NCBI GenBank assembly: GCA_002410125.1
Contig: DHQH01000113.1
Span: 1 to 29,484, forward strand
Direction: 5' to 3'
Length of the DNA: 29,484 nt
Origin: Alphaproteobacteria bacterium UBA5343
Lineage (GTDB): Bacteria; Pseudomonadota; Alphaproteobacteria; RF32; UBA5343
Positions 1-6,909 of this stretch are shown one piece after another; the first letter of the stretch is position 1, and every line of letters begins with the position of its first letter. A program made the position numbers and the translations under genes. Below the pieces are notes generated by a model that saw only the letters and a list, made by a program, of their open reading frames with translations, was not told the DNA's origin and ran no database searches.

Positions 1-207
1 CGAGTGGGGTTTACCCTGCCACACCTGTTGCCAGCTGCGCGGTGCGCTCTTACCGCACCTTTTCACCCTTACCTGCAAAATAGCAGGCGGTTATTTTCTG
101 TGGCACTTTCCCTTAGATTTCTCTAGCCAGCCATTAACTGGCACCGTTTCCCCATAAAGCCCAGACTTTCCTCCCTAACAAAAGTTAGAGCAGTTGCCCG
201 ACCACCT
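1..207 (-). ncRNA. rnpB: RNase P RNA, class A (5' half, runs off the window)
   Basis: This is the catalytic RNA of ribonuclease P, which removes 5' leaders from tRNA precursors. Read on the minus strand it starts near 207 and shows the conserved blocks of bacterial class A RNase P RNA in order: GTCGGGCAACTGC, then GAGGAAAGTCTGGGC, then GTGCCACAGAAA, then GGTAAGAGCGCACCG, and finally GGCAGGGTAAACCCC at the window edge. About 207 nt are visible, so the 3' half lies outside the window. rnpB next to mraZ is a familiar alphaproteobacterial arrangement. The call is secure; the exact 5' end is inferred from the promoter. Confidence 0.95.
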
Positions 208-213
208 GCAAGA

Positions 214-242
214 TATATACACATTTAACACCTAAAATACAA
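214..242 (-). promoter_or_regulatory. probable rnpB promoter
   Basis: On the minus strand there is TTGTAT (242-237), a 17-nt spacer, then TATATA (219-214). The RNase P RNA begins about 7 nt further on. Spacing and box quality fit a housekeeping sigma factor promoter. No transcription start data are available. Confidence 0.6.
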
Positions 243-286
243 CCCCCTAAATGCAGAACTCTGCCTTTTGTTGTTTACCTCCCCCA

Positions 287-452
287 AAGAAGTTGTTTTT
301 GGGTAATAACGGATATAGTTTTTTAGATATTTTTCTTTTGTTTTTAGAAAAAATTTGCTCGTAATACCGGTAGTATTTCGAGTAAATTATGACAACAAAA
401 CAATGAAAAATAATGAAAAAATAGCCGAGTCCTTACCCAAAAATAACTTCTT
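287..452. repeat. nested inverted-repeat element between rnpB and mraZ
   Basis: The arms 287-306 and 433-452 are inverted copies matching at 19 of 20 positions (AAGAAGTTGTTTTTGGGTAA against the reverse complement of the right arm). They enclose a second hairpin at 352-388: AATTTGCTCG (352-361) pairs with CGAGTAAATT (379-388) with one G-T wobble, and inside it AATAC (363-367) pairs with GTATT (373-377) around a CGGTA loop. No open frame of note lies between the arms. It could be a miniature mobile element, a structured RNA, or a protein-binding region; the sequence does not decide. Confidence 0.6.
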
Positions 453-458
453 CCAAAG

Positions 459-467
459 TTATGCACA
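459..467 (+). promoter_or_regulatory. DnaA-box-like 9-mer
   Basis: TTATGCACA matches the general DnaA box TTATNCACA exactly. It is a single site in an AT-rich gap, so chance occurrence is plausible. If real, it would tie replication initiation to expression of rnpB or the dcw cluster. Confidence 0.25.
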
Positions 468-614
468 TTAAATTGATATTTTTTTAATTTTTTTGTGATT
501 TATTTTCATACAAGAAAAACCAAAACAACTACATATAGTCTAGTCAGTTTTACCCTATACGATATCTAGTTACCTCACGCAAATACCATGAAATTATTAC
601 CAAAATACTAAAAT

Positions 615-650
615 TTCCCATTGATTCCCATTAAATACCATGCTATACCA
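615..650. promoter_or_regulatory. MraZ operator (four 10-bp-phased boxes) overlapping a promoter
   Basis: Four boxes repeat at exactly 10-bp intervals: TTCCCA at 615-620 and 625-630, ATACCA at 635-640 and 645-650. On the complement the first two read TGGGA with 5-nt spacers, which is the box described for MraZ in E. coli; the last two are weaker (TGGTA). A candidate promoter lies across them: TTGATT (621-626), 17-nt spacer, TATACC (644-649). Boxes lying over the promoter fit autorepression of mraZ and control of the genes behind it. The promoter boxes are only moderate matches. Confidence 0.65.
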
Positions 651-720
651 TATAGGTAAGCTGATGGAACAGAAATTTCCATTTTAGAAAACACCAAACA
701 ACCCTGGGGAGACGGTGATA

Positions 721-1185
721 ATGAGAAAGACTTTTCTCTTTCTAGATACGGTAATTAACAAGGTCGACAATAAAGGCCGTGTTTCTCTACCTGCCGATTA
801 CCGCTCAATTGCCAAGGAACTAAATACTCAAATCGTTTTATATCGCTCTCTTACTTCAAACTGCATTGAAGGTTGCACAGAAGAGCTAATGGAAAAATTA
901 GCCAGCGATATTGAAACTTCTCACGATTTTTTCTCTAGCGAACAAGATGACTTAACAAACCTTATCTTTGGTGATGCCAAAAGATATAGCTTTGATTCAA
1001 CTGGTCGTATCTTACTTTCAGAAAAATTAATCGCTCATGCTGATATTAAAGACAAAGCTGTTTTTGTTGGTAAGGGTAGAAAATTCCAAATCTGGAATGA
1101 AGCAGAATGGGCAAAAGAAGAACAAAGAGTAAGAGAAGAAATCCTTCAAAAAAGACCGACCATCAAAAGAAAAGAGGATGTGTGA
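721..1185 (+). CDS. mraZ: MraZ, transcriptional regulator of the dcw cluster
   Basis: MraZ is a ring-forming DNA-binding protein with two AbrB-like half domains that represses its own operon. The two expected motifs are visible: VDNKGRVSLPADYRS near residues 15-29 and FDSTGRILLSEK near residues 91-103. At 154 residues it is of usual length. I place the start at ATG 721 because GGGGAG (706-711) lies 9 nt upstream; an in-frame GTG at 715 would leave only 3 nt. It is first in the cluster, directly behind the phased boxes at 615-650, so autoregulation is the natural reading. The C-terminal tail is highly charged. Identification is firm. Confidence 0.95.
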   Translation: MRKTFLFLDTVINKVDNKGRVSLPADYRSIAKELNTQIVLYRSLTSNCIEGCTEELMEKLASDIETSHDFFSSEQDDLTNLIFGDAKRYSFDSTGRILLSEKLIAHADIKDKAVFVGKGRKFQIWNEAEWAKEEQRVREEILQKRPTIKRKEDV

Positions 1186-1186
1186 T

Positions 1187-2113
1187 ATGACCAACACAAA
1201 TAAACACATCCCTGTAATGCTAAACCAAGTGTTAGAAAATCTAGCTCCTGAGGCTGGTAAAACTTATATCGATTGTACTTTTGGTAATGGTGGCTATACA
1301 AGAGCAATTTTAGAGCAAACAAATTGTTCTTGCATATCTATCGACCAAGACCCTAGTGTAAAAGCAAAAGCTGATGAGCTAACCAAAGAGTTTGGCTCCA
1401 GATTTACTTTTATCCAAGGTAAATTCGGCGATTTAGAAAAGCTAGTCTCTAACGATAAAAACATCGATGGCATCGTATTTGACATTGGTGTTTCTTCTAT
1501 GCAGTTAGATGAGGCAGACAGAGGCTTTTCTTTTAATAAAACCGCCCCATTAGATATGAGAATGTCAAAATCTGGTATTTCTGCCAAAGATTTAGTAAAT
1601 GAGCTAGAAGAAACCGAACTAGCAAATATCATTTACAAATACGGTGAAGAAAAAAAATCTAGATTTGTTGCAAGAGCCATCGTTGAAGCAAGACAAGAAA
1701 AAGAGATTGAAACAACAACCGAACTTGCAGAAATTGTCGCTAATGCAATCTATGGCAAAGCTGGTAAAACTCACCCAGCCACCAAAACATTCCAAGCATT
1801 AAGAATTGAAGTAAACAAAGAATTAGAACAACTTGAAAATGGTCTTAAAGCCGCAACCAACTTACTTGACAAGGATGGCAAGTTAGTAGTTGTAACATTC
1901 CACTCACTAGAAGATAGAATCGTTAAGAACTTTATGAAAGAAAATTCTGAAACTAAAGGTTCTGGCACTTCAAGATATCTTCCTGTAGCAGAAGACAAAG
2001 TTTTAGACAATGCATTTTCAAAAATTAGCAAGGCTATTAAGCCCTCAAAAGAGGAAATTTTGAGTAATAAGAGAGCAAGATCTGCAAAACTTAGAGTTGC
2101 TATTAAAAATTAA
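1187..2113 (+). CDS. rsmH: 16S rRNA (cytosine(1402)-N4)-methyltransferase RsmH
   Basis: RsmH (MraW) methylates N4 of C1402 in the 16S rRNA P site using S-adenosylmethionine. The SAM-binding loop DCTFGNGGYT is at residues 29-38, followed by the family motifs GIVFDIGVSSMQLDEADRGF and PLDMRM, and near the C-terminus VVTFHSLEDRIVK. The full length is about 308 residues. The start is taken as ATG 1187, with GAGG at 1174-1177 and 9 nt spacing; an upstream ATG at 1178 would overlap mraZ and sit on top of the ribosome site. It starts 1 nt after the mraZ stop, so the two are surely cotranscribed. Nothing unusual is seen. Confidence 0.95.
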   Translation: MTNTNKHIPVMLNQVLENLAPEAGKTYIDCTFGNGGYTRAILEQTNCSCISIDQDPSVKAKADELTKEFGSRFTFIQGKFGDLEKLVSNDKNIDGIVFDIGVSSMQLDEADRGFSFNKTAPLDMRMSKSGISAKDLVNELEETELANIIYKYGEEKKSRFVARAIVEARQEKEIETTTELAEIVANAIYGKAGKTHPATKTFQALRIEVNKELEQLENGLKAATNLLDKDGKLVVVTFHSLEDRIVKNFMKENSETKGSGTSRYLPVAEDKVLDNAFSKISKAIKPSKEEILSNKRARSAKLRVAIKN

Positions 2114-2145
2114 AACCCAAAACTAGGAAAGTAGCGAGGTTTAAC

Positions 2146-2535
2146 ATGACTAATACTAAAACTATGAAAACATTAATATCAATAACAATGGCAATTGTTC
2201 TAGGTGTCACAATGTTTACATTTAAGTATAAAGTGAAAAACTTAGAAAATGAACTAATTACAATCAATCGTCAAATCTCAGAAGATAATAAAGCAGTTCA
2301 TATTCTAAAAGCTGAATGGTCACACCTAAACAACCCTGCCAGACTTAGAAAATTAAACAATAAAGTTATCGCTCTAAACCCTGTAAAACCAGAGCAAATT
2401 ATCGATTATGCAAATCTTCCATTTGATTATGACGAAGATGCCAATGCAAAGAGAATTATCGCCCAAAACAAGATTTTCTCAACCGCTGCTAAAAACAATA
2501 AAATCAAACAATTAGTAAGCATGCATCAAGACTAG
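2146..2535 (+). CDS. ftsL: FtsL-like cell division protein
   Basis: FtsL is a small bitopic membrane protein that joins FtsB and FtsQ to activate FtsWI at the septum. This 129-residue protein has a short cytoplasmic N-terminus, one transmembrane segment near residues 8-27 and then a leucine-containing coiled-coil stretch (about 28-60). The segment ILKAEWSHLNNPARLRKLN matches what is typical of alphaproteobacterial FtsL. GAGG at 2136-2139 is 6 nt before the ATG. Position between rsmH and ftsI supports the name, since FtsL is poorly conserved in sequence. Unusually, it is followed by structured RNA and a terminator instead of running straight into ftsI. Confidence 0.88.
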   Translation: MTNTKTMKTLISITMAIVLGVTMFTFKYKVKNLENELITINRQISEDNKAVHILKAEWSHLNNPARLRKLNNKVIALNPVKPEQIIDYANLPFDYDEDANAKRIIAQNKIFSTAAKNNKIKQLVSMHQD

Positions 2536-2627
2536 AGTTTTATTCACTCCCAGCCTGGCTGGGTTGTATGCTAAAAAGCATACCTCCTGTAAACTCCCCA
2601 ACAAGTTGGAACTACCAATAAGTTGGG
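2535..2627 (+). promoter_or_regulatory. multi-hairpin region after ftsL (possible leader or attenuator)
   Basis: GAGTTT (2535-2540) can pair with AAACTC (2591-2596), closing a three-way junction that holds two perfect hairpins: CCCAGC/GCTGGG (2549-2563) and GTATGCT/AGCATAC (2566-2583, AAAA loop). Next, CCCAAC (2597-2602) can pair either with GTTGG (2605-2609) or with GTTGGG (2622-2627), two mutually exclusive folds just ahead of a terminator. The outer stem begins at the last base of the ftsL stop codon. It is clearly richer in G and C than its surroundings. I do not recognise a known riboswitch class. Confidence 0.5.
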
Positions 2628-2633
2628 TCCCCC

Positions 2634-2656
2634 ATCCCCCATGGGGGATTTTTTTT
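2634..2656 (+). terminator. Rho-independent terminator between ftsL and ftsI
   Basis: The perfect palindrome ATCCCCC-AT-GGGGGAT (2634-2649) runs into a tract of eight Ts (2649-2656). A second CCCCC at 2629-2633 offers an alternative partner for the G run. A terminator here would separate mraZ-rsmH-ftsL from the rest of the dcw genes, unless it is read through or regulated. Confidence 0.8.
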
Positions 2657-2663
2657 ATTTCTT

Positions 2664-2870
2664 ATTAGAATTTTTTTAACAAACTTTCACTATCATCAAA
2701 TATGAAGCAAATACAGAAAATTGCTTAATATGCAATAAATCATTGGTGAATCTGATGGATTTTGTGCCAATAGAAGTGATTTAAGAAAAGTAAAAACGTG
2801 AGCCTAGCAATTCTTAGGTGAGTTTTTACTTATTCGCAAAAACACAATTAGTGGTGAAAAAGACGAAGAT
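2664..2870 (+). repeat. leader element, copy A (ahead of ftsI)
   Basis: Modules found here recur in the same order in 27488-27714: ATTAGAATTTTTTTAA (2664-2679), AATCTGATGGATTTT (2749-2763), a two-part hairpin (2790-2829), CTTATTCGCAAA (2829-2840), and AAAAAGACGAAGAT (2857-2870) directly before the ATG. The hairpin has an outer stem GTAAAAAC/GTTTTTAC, an asymmetric internal loop (GTGAG on one side, TGA on the other), an inner stem CCTAG/TTAGG (one G-U) and a 6-nt loop. It may carry the ftsI promoter, but no box pair stands out. Confidence 0.6.
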
Positions 2871-4598
2871 ATGAGAAAAAACAACGATAAAGAACAACTA
2901 CTCTTCAGCATTGGTGAAGAAATAAAGGTAAATGAATTTACCAGTCCAAGAACAACACTTGGACAGCTTCAGCCTATCATTCAAGATTGTAAATGTCGCT
3001 TACTCATCACATCTTTTTTTGTTTTAATTGCTTTTTTTGCTCTATGTTTTAGAATTTTTGAAGTCTGCTTAACTGATAAATACTTAAACCCTGCTTACTT
3101 ACAAAAAGCCGATAACAGTATAAAATACAACTCAGTAAAAAGGGCCGACATCACCGATAGAAACGGCATAATGATTGCTACCTCACTACCAACTGTAAAT
3201 CTTGTTGCAGATCCAAAATTTATTATCGAACCAGAAAAAACCGCTCAAAAACTAGCAGATATTTTACCAAATGAGAATTATAAAACTTTATATAAAAAAC
3301 TCACAAAAAAATCTCGTTTTGTTTATATAAAAAGAAACATCTCACCAAATCAACAATATCAAATAAACTATATTGGAAACCCAGGACTTACTTATGAAAA
3401 AGGTGAAAGAAGAGTATATCCTCAAAACAATCTTTTCTCTCATATCTTAGGAATGACCAATCTTGATAATATTGGCATCTCAGGACTTGAAAAACAATTA
3501 AATAAAGAACTAACAAAGAGCTCTAACTCTATCGAATTATCTCTTGATACAAGAATCCAAGACAGCATACGCATAATATTATCAGATGCTATAAAAGAAT
3601 TTTCTGCACTAGGAGCCAATGCTATTTTGATGAATATTAATACAGGAGAAATAATCTCCACCGTATCATTACCTGACTATGATCCAAACACTCCATATAA
3701 TGCTAAACTTGCCAATCATTACTTCAACCGTAATACTTCTGGAGTTTATGAAATTGGCTCAGTATTTAAAGTATTTAATACTGCTCTTGCTCTAGACAGT
3801 GGAAAAATAAGAGTTAGTGATAGTTTTGATGCTAGCAAACCATTGAAGTTAAAACGACACACTATCAAAGATTATCGAGGAGAAAACAGACCTTTAACAG
3901 TTCCTGAAATTTTAGTATATTCATCAAATATCGGCAGCGCCAAAATGGCCATGAAAGTTGGTGCAGATGCTCAAAAAGACTTTATGGAAACTCTAGGTTT
4001 TTTTGAAAAAGTACCTTTCAACATTCCAGAATTAGGCTCCCCACTAACCCCTAGAACTTGGAGAGAATCAACTACTGCTACCATTTCTTATGGCTATGGT
4101 TTAGCAGTAACCCCTCTTCATGCAATCACTGCTTTTTCAGCAATGGTAAACGGTGGGCTTTATCACAAACCAACCATTGTAAAACAAAAAGAAAATATTG
4201 GTTTTAGAGTGGTTAAAGAAAAAACCTCAACCATGATGAGAGATTTACTAAGACTAGTTATAACTGATGGTTCGGGTAAAAAAGCCAATATCGCAGGCTA
4301 TGATGTTGGTGGAAAAACAGGAACCGCAGAAAAACTAACCAATGGTCGATATGTTGATAGAAAGGTTAGAACAACCTTTGTTTCGGCCTTCCCAATTTAT
4401 GCCCCTAAATATGCTCTTTTAGTTATGATGGATGAACCAAAGGGCACTAAAGAAACTTGGAATTTCAACACTTCTGGTTGGAATGCTGTACCAACTGGTG
4501 GTAAGATCATCCAAACCATAGCCCCACTCTTAAATTTACAACCTCAAAGAAAATTTGAAAATATCGACCACAATAAGCTAATTCAAGCCTCATATTAA
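2871..4598 (+). CDS. ftsI: FtsI (PBP3), septal peptidoglycan transpeptidase
   Basis: FtsI is the class B penicillin-binding protein that cross-links septal peptidoglycan in partnership with FtsW. At 575 residues it has a cytoplasmic N-terminus, one membrane anchor (about residues 43-63), a dimerisation/pedestal domain, and a transpeptidase domain with all three active-site motifs: SVFK with the acylated serine at 297, SSN at 351-353, and KTG at 482-484. The enzyme needs a pentapeptide donor ending in D-Ala-D-Ala, which matters because murF and ddl are missing from this cluster. The ribosome site is weak (GAAG very near the ATG). It is separated from ftsL by 335 nt with a terminator and a repeat-like leader, so it probably has its own promoter. 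Confidence 0.95.
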   Translation: MRKNNDKEQLLFSIGEEIKVNEFTSPRTTLGQLQPIIQDCKCRLLITSFFVLIAFFALCFRIFEVCLTDKYLNPAYLQKADNSIKYNSVKRADITDRNGIMIATSLPTVNLVADPKFIIEPEKTAQKLADILPNENYKTLYKKLTKKSRFVYIKRNISPNQQYQINYIGNPGLTYEKGERRVYPQNNLFSHILGMTNLDNIGISGLEKQLNKELTKSSNSIELSLDTRIQDSIRIILSDAIKEFSALGANAILMNINTGEIISTVSLPDYDPNTPYNAKLANHYFNRNTSGVYEIGSVFKVFNTALALDSGKIRVSDSFDASKPLKLKRHTIKDYRGENRPLTVPEILVYSSNIGSAKMAMKVGADAQKDFMETLGFFEKVPFNIPELGSPLTPRTWRESTTATISYGYGLAVTPLHAITAFSAMVNGGLYHKPTIVKQKENIGFRVVKEKTSTMMRDLLRLVITDGSGKKANIAGYDVGGKTGTAEKLTNGRYVDRKVRTTFVSAFPIYAPKYALLVMMDEPKGTKETWNFNTSGWNAVPTGGKIIQTIAPLLNLQPQRKFENIDHNKLIQASY

Positions 4599-4650
4599 GC
4601 ATATCTTTACTGATTTTCCATTACTATATCAAAGATGGAGGATTCGTAAT

Positions 4651-6897
4651 ATGCAGTTAAAAAAAATATTAAAAAATGTAAACACCACCACAACTCACAA
4701 TAGACCTATTGAGATTGGCGGATTAGCTATAGATTCAAGAAAAGTCGAAGCTGATTTTTTATTTGCTGCTCTTCCAGGTACAAAAGTTGATGGTGCAAAA
4801 TTTATACCAGAAGCAATCAAAAGAGGTGCTGCTGCAATACTCACCTCCGAAAAAACTCAAACTCCAGATGACTTAATCAATGATAATGAAATCGAGCATA
4901 TCAAAACCTTCGAACCTCACAAATCATTATCAATAATGGCTGCTAATTTTTATGAATTCCAACCAGAAAATATTTGTGCAATCACAGGCACTAACGGCAA
5001 AACCTCCATTGCCGATTTTGTAAGACAAATATTTGCTTCCCTTGGAAAAAATGCTGCAAGTGTTGGTACATTAGGTGTAATTGCTGATGGTTACCCAACA
5101 ACACCATCTCTAACAACTCCAGACCCAATCACTTTACATGAAAATTTAAGAGATTTACATGACAGAGGTGTTAATTATTTAGCTCTTGAAGCATCCTCTC
5201 ACGGATTAGATCAACATAGATTAGATGGAGTTAAGATAAAAGTTGCAGGCTTTACCAACCTAACTTTAGACCATTTAGATTACCACAAAGATATGAGATC
5301 ATATCTTAATGCTAAAAAAAGATTATTTACAGACATCTTAGAAGAGAAAGGAACAGCTGTAATTAATGCTGATATTGATGAATATAAAGCTCTAACAATA
5401 GCTTGTTTAGATAGTGGTAAAAAAGTTATGTCTTATGGATATAATGGAACAGATATTAAGTTAATCGAAGCCACACCTGATACCACAGGTCAAAACCTAA
5501 AAATCGAAGTATTAGGCAAAAAATATGACATCCACTTACCACTTGCTGGAGTATTCCAATCAATGAATGCTCTTTGTGCATTAGGCATGGCTATTTCTTT
5601 GGGTGCTCCAATTGAAAAAACAATTTACAGCTTACAAAAATTAAAAGGTGCCCCTGGCAGATTAGAATATGTTTTAACAACTAAAAAAGGCGGTTCTATT
5701 TATATCGATTTTGCCCATACTCCAGATGCATTAGAAACGATTTTACAATCTCTAAAACCACATACAAAAAACAAACTTCATGTTGTATATGGTTGTGGTG
5801 GCGATAGAGATGCAACAAAACGACCAATCATGGGTGAGATTGCCGAAAGATTAGCAGATTTCTCAATCGTTACCGATGACAACCCAAGAACCGAAGATGC
5901 CAAATCTATCAGACAAGAAATCTTAGCTAAAAACCCATCAGCAAAAGAAATTGGTGATAGAAGAAAAGCTATTAGATATGCTATCGAACAATTAGAAGAA
6001 GGCGATTTATTAGTTCTTGCAGGTAAAGGTCACGAAACAGGTCAAATCTTAAATGGTTATGTAGAACCTTTTAATGATAAGATTGAAGTAATTAGTGCCA
6101 TTGAAGAATTAGAAATGGGGCGAAAAAAAAGAATTTCTTATAAAAACGACCCAATAATTACTGATAAAGAAATCACTAAAGTAACTTCAGCTGTCGTAAA
6201 AAAATCTTTTGAAACTTCTAAAATAGTAACCAATCATGAGGAAATAGAAAAAGGTGATTTATTCATAGCTATTGAAACAAAAGATTATAATGGACACAAA
6301 TATGTAAAAGAAGCCCTTACAAACGGAGCAATCGCCGCAATCGTTCATAAGGCTGATATCGAAATTGCCAAAGAAGATTTAATTATTGTTGGAGATACAA
6401 ACCTTGCCTTAGAAAATATTGCAAATCATCAAAGAGAAAAATCACCTGCCAAATTTATTTTAATATCTGGCGATAATACTAGAAGTGAAAAATCAGATAT
6501 AGTAAATAAAATAACTTCTAATAATGGATTATGTGAAAAATTTACAGCATCAGATATAATCTCTGCATCTCAAAATCTTGCTAATATTAATCCTAAAGCA
6601 GATTTCATTTTAGTTGAAACCACTGACAATAAAACAGGCATAAACAGAGCCTTATCAGCTTTAGTAAAACCAAATATTAATATCATTACAGACAGTGAAA
6701 ACAAAAAACTATTAGATAATCTATCTGAAACTTTATCTGGTGTAAAAATGGATGGAGCTGTAATCATTGATGCATCATCTAGTGATAACTTCAAAAAAAT
6801 GTCTTTCAATGCTAATATTTGTGGCATTAAAAACATCAAATCATTCACAAATAAAGAAGAATTAGAACAAACTATTTTAGAAACAATCAAAAGATAA
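4651..6897 (+). CDS. murE: MurE with a fused degenerate MurF-like C-terminal domain
   Basis: Residues 1-490 are a full MurE, the cytoplasmic ligase adding meso-diaminopimelate to UDP-MurNAc-L-Ala-D-Glu. The P-loop ITGTNGKTS is at 111-119, DNPR (meso-DAP recognition) at 410-413 and GKGHE at 458-462. The strong site GGAGG (4637-4641) lies 9 nt before the ATG. The reading frame then continues without a stop for about 258 residues resembling the N-terminal part of MurF: GDLFIAIETKDYNGHKYVKEA at about 535-555 is the MurF substrate-domain signature. Where MurF should have its GxxGKT/S P-loop, this protein reads ISGDNTRSEKS (about 605-615), with no P-loop. The MurF C-terminal domain is absent. MurE activity is confident; MurF activity looks lost. 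Confidence 0.93.
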   Translation: MQLKKILKNVNTTTTHNRPIEIGGLAIDSRKVEADFLFAALPGTKVDGAKFIPEAIKRGAAAILTSEKTQTPDDLINDNEIEHIKTFEPHKSLSIMAANFYEFQPENICAITGTNGKTSIADFVRQIFASLGKNAASVGTLGVIADGYPTTPSLTTPDPITLHENLRDLHDRGVNYLALEASSHGLDQHRLDGVKIKVAGFTNLTLDHLDYHKDMRSYLNAKKRLFTDILEEKGTAVINADIDEYKALTIACLDSGKKVMSYGYNGTDIKLIEATPDTTGQNLKIEVLGKKYDIHLPLAGVFQSMNALCALGMAISLGAPIEKTIYSLQKLKGAPGRLEYVLTTKKGGSIYIDFAHTPDALETILQSLKPHTKNKLHVVYGCGGDRDATKRPIMGEIAERLADFSIVTDDNPRTEDAKSIRQEILAKNPSAKEIGDRRKAIRYAIEQLEEGDLLVLAGKGHETGQILNGYVEPFNDKIEVISAIEELEMGRKKRISYKNDPIITDKEITKVTSAVVKKSFETSKIVTNHEEIEKGDLFIAIETKDYNGHKYVKEALTNGAIAAIVHKADIEIAKEDLIIVGDTNLALENIANHQREKSPAKFILISGDNTRSEKSDIVNKITSNNGLCEKFTASDIISASQNLANINPKADFILVETTDNKTGINRALSALVKPNINIITDSENKKLLDNLSETLSGVKMDGAVIIDASSSDNFKKMSFNANICGIKNIKSFTNKEELEQTILETIKR
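6115..6897 (+). other. MurF-derived tail of MurE, catalytically dead by sequence
   Basis: This is the in-frame 3' part of the murE gene, located exactly where murF stands in other dcw clusters. It starts at an internal ATG (6115) that could be an old murF start. It keeps the MurF domain 1 pattern and a shortened central domain ending in PNINIITD (about 674-681), similar to MurF's PHVALITT region. It lacks the ATP-binding loop and domain 3. A frame open for about 260 codons in DNA this AT-rich argues that the tail is still selected as protein, or was lost very recently. A role as scaffold or regulator is only a guess. Confidence 0.7.
6123..6130 (+). other. A8 run at the MurE/MurF' junction (possible slippage site)
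   Basis: Eight As follow the codon start CG of Arg491, giving the 0-frame pattern A-AAA-AAA, a known class of -1 slippery heptamer and also a substrate for RNA polymerase slippage. A -1 shift reads AAG AAT TTC TTA TAA and stops at 6143, giving a MurE of about 497 residues, the usual family length. A +1 shift stops at 6157. I see no clear stimulating hairpin or correctly spaced Shine-Dalgarno. Other A runs exist in this genome, so function is unproven. Confidence 0.4.
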
Positions 6898-6909
6898 AAA
6901 GAGGTAAAA

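Larger units (their letters stand above)
208..714. other. intergenic control region, rnpB to mraZ
   Basis: This gap holds the rnpB promoter, the nested inverted repeat (287-452), a DnaA-box-like 9-mer at 459-467, and the phased MraZ boxes with a likely promoter at 615-650. The remainder (about 470-610) is very AT-rich and shows no convincing gene, tRNA or terminator. Confidence 0.6.

Noticed and set aside
715..720. GTG at 715 as mraZ start
   Set aside because: It would be only 3 nt from the GGGGAG ribosome site; ATG at 721 has normal spacing.
1178..1186. ATG at 1178 as rsmH start
   Set aside because: It abuts the GAGG ribosome site itself; ATG at 1187 has 9 nt spacing and avoids overlap with mraZ.
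4651..6897. Reading the whole gene as an active bifunctional MurE-MurF
   Set aside because: The second half lacks the ATP-binding loop and the whole C-terminal domain of MurF; at 748 residues it is about 200 short of a true fusion.
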